Below are positions 62,486 to 64,000 of a DNA stretch of 64,000 bases, piece after piece; within the stretch, counting starts at the first letter, position 1; each line of letters begins with the position of its first letter. The notes beneath the pieces were generated by a model that did not search any database, was not told where the DNA came from, and worked only from the letters and a program-made list of their open reading frames with translations. This stretch comes from Albifimbria verrucaria. Taxonomy: Eukaryota > Ascomycota > Sordariomycetes > Hypocreales > Stachybotryaceae. The stretch spans positions 2,480,001-2,544,000 of the forward strand of contig JAHREC010000011.1 of the NCBI GenBank assembly GCA_020081605.1, given 5' to 3'. Made by a program: the position numbers and the translations under genes.

Positions 62486-63449
62486 CTTGAGGAGTATCGG
62501 CGTTCACGTAATGATTGAAAGAGTAAGATATTTAATGCTTGCTCTCACAAGACAGAGAGGAGTTCGGATAACATGCGGGTTTTATTAAACTGCGGCATTG
62601 CAGATCTCGCTGACAATGTGTTTGTATCACCCCTGATTACTGGTGCTCGACAGTTTATCATACCGGCTCCAGCTAAAGTGTGCATCGTCTTACTAATCCG
62701 AAACAAGAATTATGAGCTTCAATCTGCTTGATTAAAGCTGCGCATCGGTAATTTGGGCGAGTCGCGACCATTGTGGGTGAGTACGTTGCTGTAGGCGTGC
62801 ATAGTAACATTGGGCATTAGTGGCCCAACCGTATTTCAAGTGACATGCTCACAGGGAGGATCAATAGGCTGGATATGACAAGCTTTATCAGAAGACAGAA
62901 CCCTTTGAGTATTGTGTCATTTGGGTGTTCAGGTTTGTAACATTATCGCTGGGGCATTCTAAAGATTAGACTGATACAAAAAAGGCGAATGCATGCGTCC
63001 AGAGTCTCAAAAGGTGCGATTTAAAAGAGGGCCGACCGCTTCCAAGTCATGATCATCGAGAATCATTTTATCTTCAAAAATTACTGGGATCTCTACGTGA
63101 AGGCAGCTATTACTAACTTATGTAGTTTCTCATGCTATCGTATAGGCACAATTTTCGGATGCCAGCATTACTATCTGTTTCGATTTCTCATTAAAACCAC
63201 TTGCTGGCTCAACCTCTCATCGATCAATGCCTTTGTAGTTCCTTCGGGAGACTAAACCTAGTGTACGGATGCCACTGCCCTAATCCAAAAACTCAATAAG
63301 TTGTGCACACTGCTTCGGTATGGATGTGCTTACGCATTGTGCAAAAAGCCGATGACTGTAGAGCCAGAGGGTTCTACAGTAACCCACTTAGAGTCATCCA
63401 GTGTAAGCGAGGAGGGAAAAGTAACTCTCGCTGACTGTTTGTTTTAATC
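62486..63449. other. Intergenic region near right edge
   Basis: Almost 1 kb containing the hydrolase promoter and the 3' end of the truncated gene at the edge. The 63049-63255 (+) frame lacks bias and domains. Confidence 0.4.
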
Positions 63450-63949
63450 TAATCACAATAGACTGTTAGTGTTGGTCTGTAAGAGCAAGCCGAAGAGTGT
63501 TTCTACGACCTTGAGTCCGAGGATATCCCCAAACCTAGTACCGACTTTGATCGCAGTGATGCATTCACCGCCAGGTCCATCGATAGGCACGGCCATGCGT
63601 AAATCTTCCGAAGGCGCCCCGTTTCTCGGCCACGAAGGATTAGTGAATGGGCCTATACTACCTAAGGTTGAATTTTTGAAGGGTCCGTGAAGCGAAATTC
63701 GAACCCTGTGATTCTTTCAACATCGAAAATGTGTACAACAACTTCGACCAACTGCGATAAGGCTTCACCATTCAAACCACCAAAATAAGCGGCTGAATAT
63801 GGAAACGGCATTCGTGCTGGAGGCTGGTCACCATTATTATCTTCGAAAATGAGCCCTTTGGGAGGCACATCAGGTGACCATGAACAATTAACACGCCATA
63901 ACTCATGATTAAGCAATGCAACCGGAAGATCACGACTCAAAGAAACCAT
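63450..63949 (-). CDS. Fungal protein of unknown function, probably cut by the window edge
   Basis: On the minus strand, SRDLPVALLNHELWRVNCSW, PYSAAYFGGLNGEALSQLVE and VERITGFEFRFTDPSKI run to a stop at 63662; one base back, GSIGPFTNPSWPRNGAP and AVPIDGPGGECITAIKVGTR continue the protein to about 63450. The DGPGGE-I-x-x-I motif after a GFEF strand resembles a fungal module often found C-terminal in F-box-like proteins of unknown function (my recollection, not checked). One missing base near 63665 explains the break. The ATG at 63949 may not be the true start: the frame is open further upstream, towards the window end. Confidence 0.5.
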
Positions 63950-64000
63950 CTTGAACCCCTGATGATGGCTGATGAGTATGTTTCATAACCTGATAGAAGC

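Overview
The window is nuclear DNA from a filamentous ascomycete (Pezizomycotina, most likely a sordariomycete; I cannot name the species). The evidence is short GT-AG introns (about 40-136 bp) with CTAAC-like branch sites, fungal-only families (HET domain, DUF7580, acuF-like zinc-finger proteins, Pth11-like receptors, PDR-type ABC transporter, septin-like GTPase), a pectin lyase and a secreted aspartic protease. There is no CRISPR array, rRNA or recognisable intact transposon.

Layout. 1-5.9 kb: a vWA plus RBR-like zinc-finger protein, then a peroxisomal-type SLC25 carrier. 6.3-11.5 kb: a divergent pair, a DUF7580 protein (helical N-terminus, kinase-like C-terminus) and an acuF-like C2H2 protein with a long coiled coil. 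12-13.1 kb: degenerate coding remnants. 13.2-21.1 kb: a housekeeping block holding NOSIP-like RING protein, tafazzin, the Pho85 cyclin-dependent kinase, a septin-like GTPase and tRNA-Val(AAC). 21.3-29 kb: SnoaL-like protein, an orphan protein, a HET-domain protein and a Pth11-like receptor. 31-37.6 kb: secreted GMC oxidoreductase, BTB protein, quinone-oxidoreductase-like MDR enzyme. 37.7-50.3 kb: a PDR ABC transporter, two divergent cytochromes P450 and a second Pth11-like receptor, resembling a small detoxification or metabolite cluster without a backbone synthase. 51-64 kb: a sparse region with an orphan gene, secreted aspartic protease, pectin lyase, a pentapeptide-repeat secreted protein, an alpha/beta hydrolase and a gene cut by the right edge.

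The strongest global signal concerns data quality. Most genes, including ones that should be indispensable (pho85, tafazzin, NOSIP), are broken by 1-2 base indels, nearly all missing bases, mostly in G, C, A or T runs; restoring the base restores family-conserved sequence. This looks like homopolymer under-calling in a draft assembly rather than natural pseudogenes. Some genes (pectin lyase, SnoaL-like) are intact. Coding spans below therefore run from first start to last stop across frame breaks and introns, and each break is noted.
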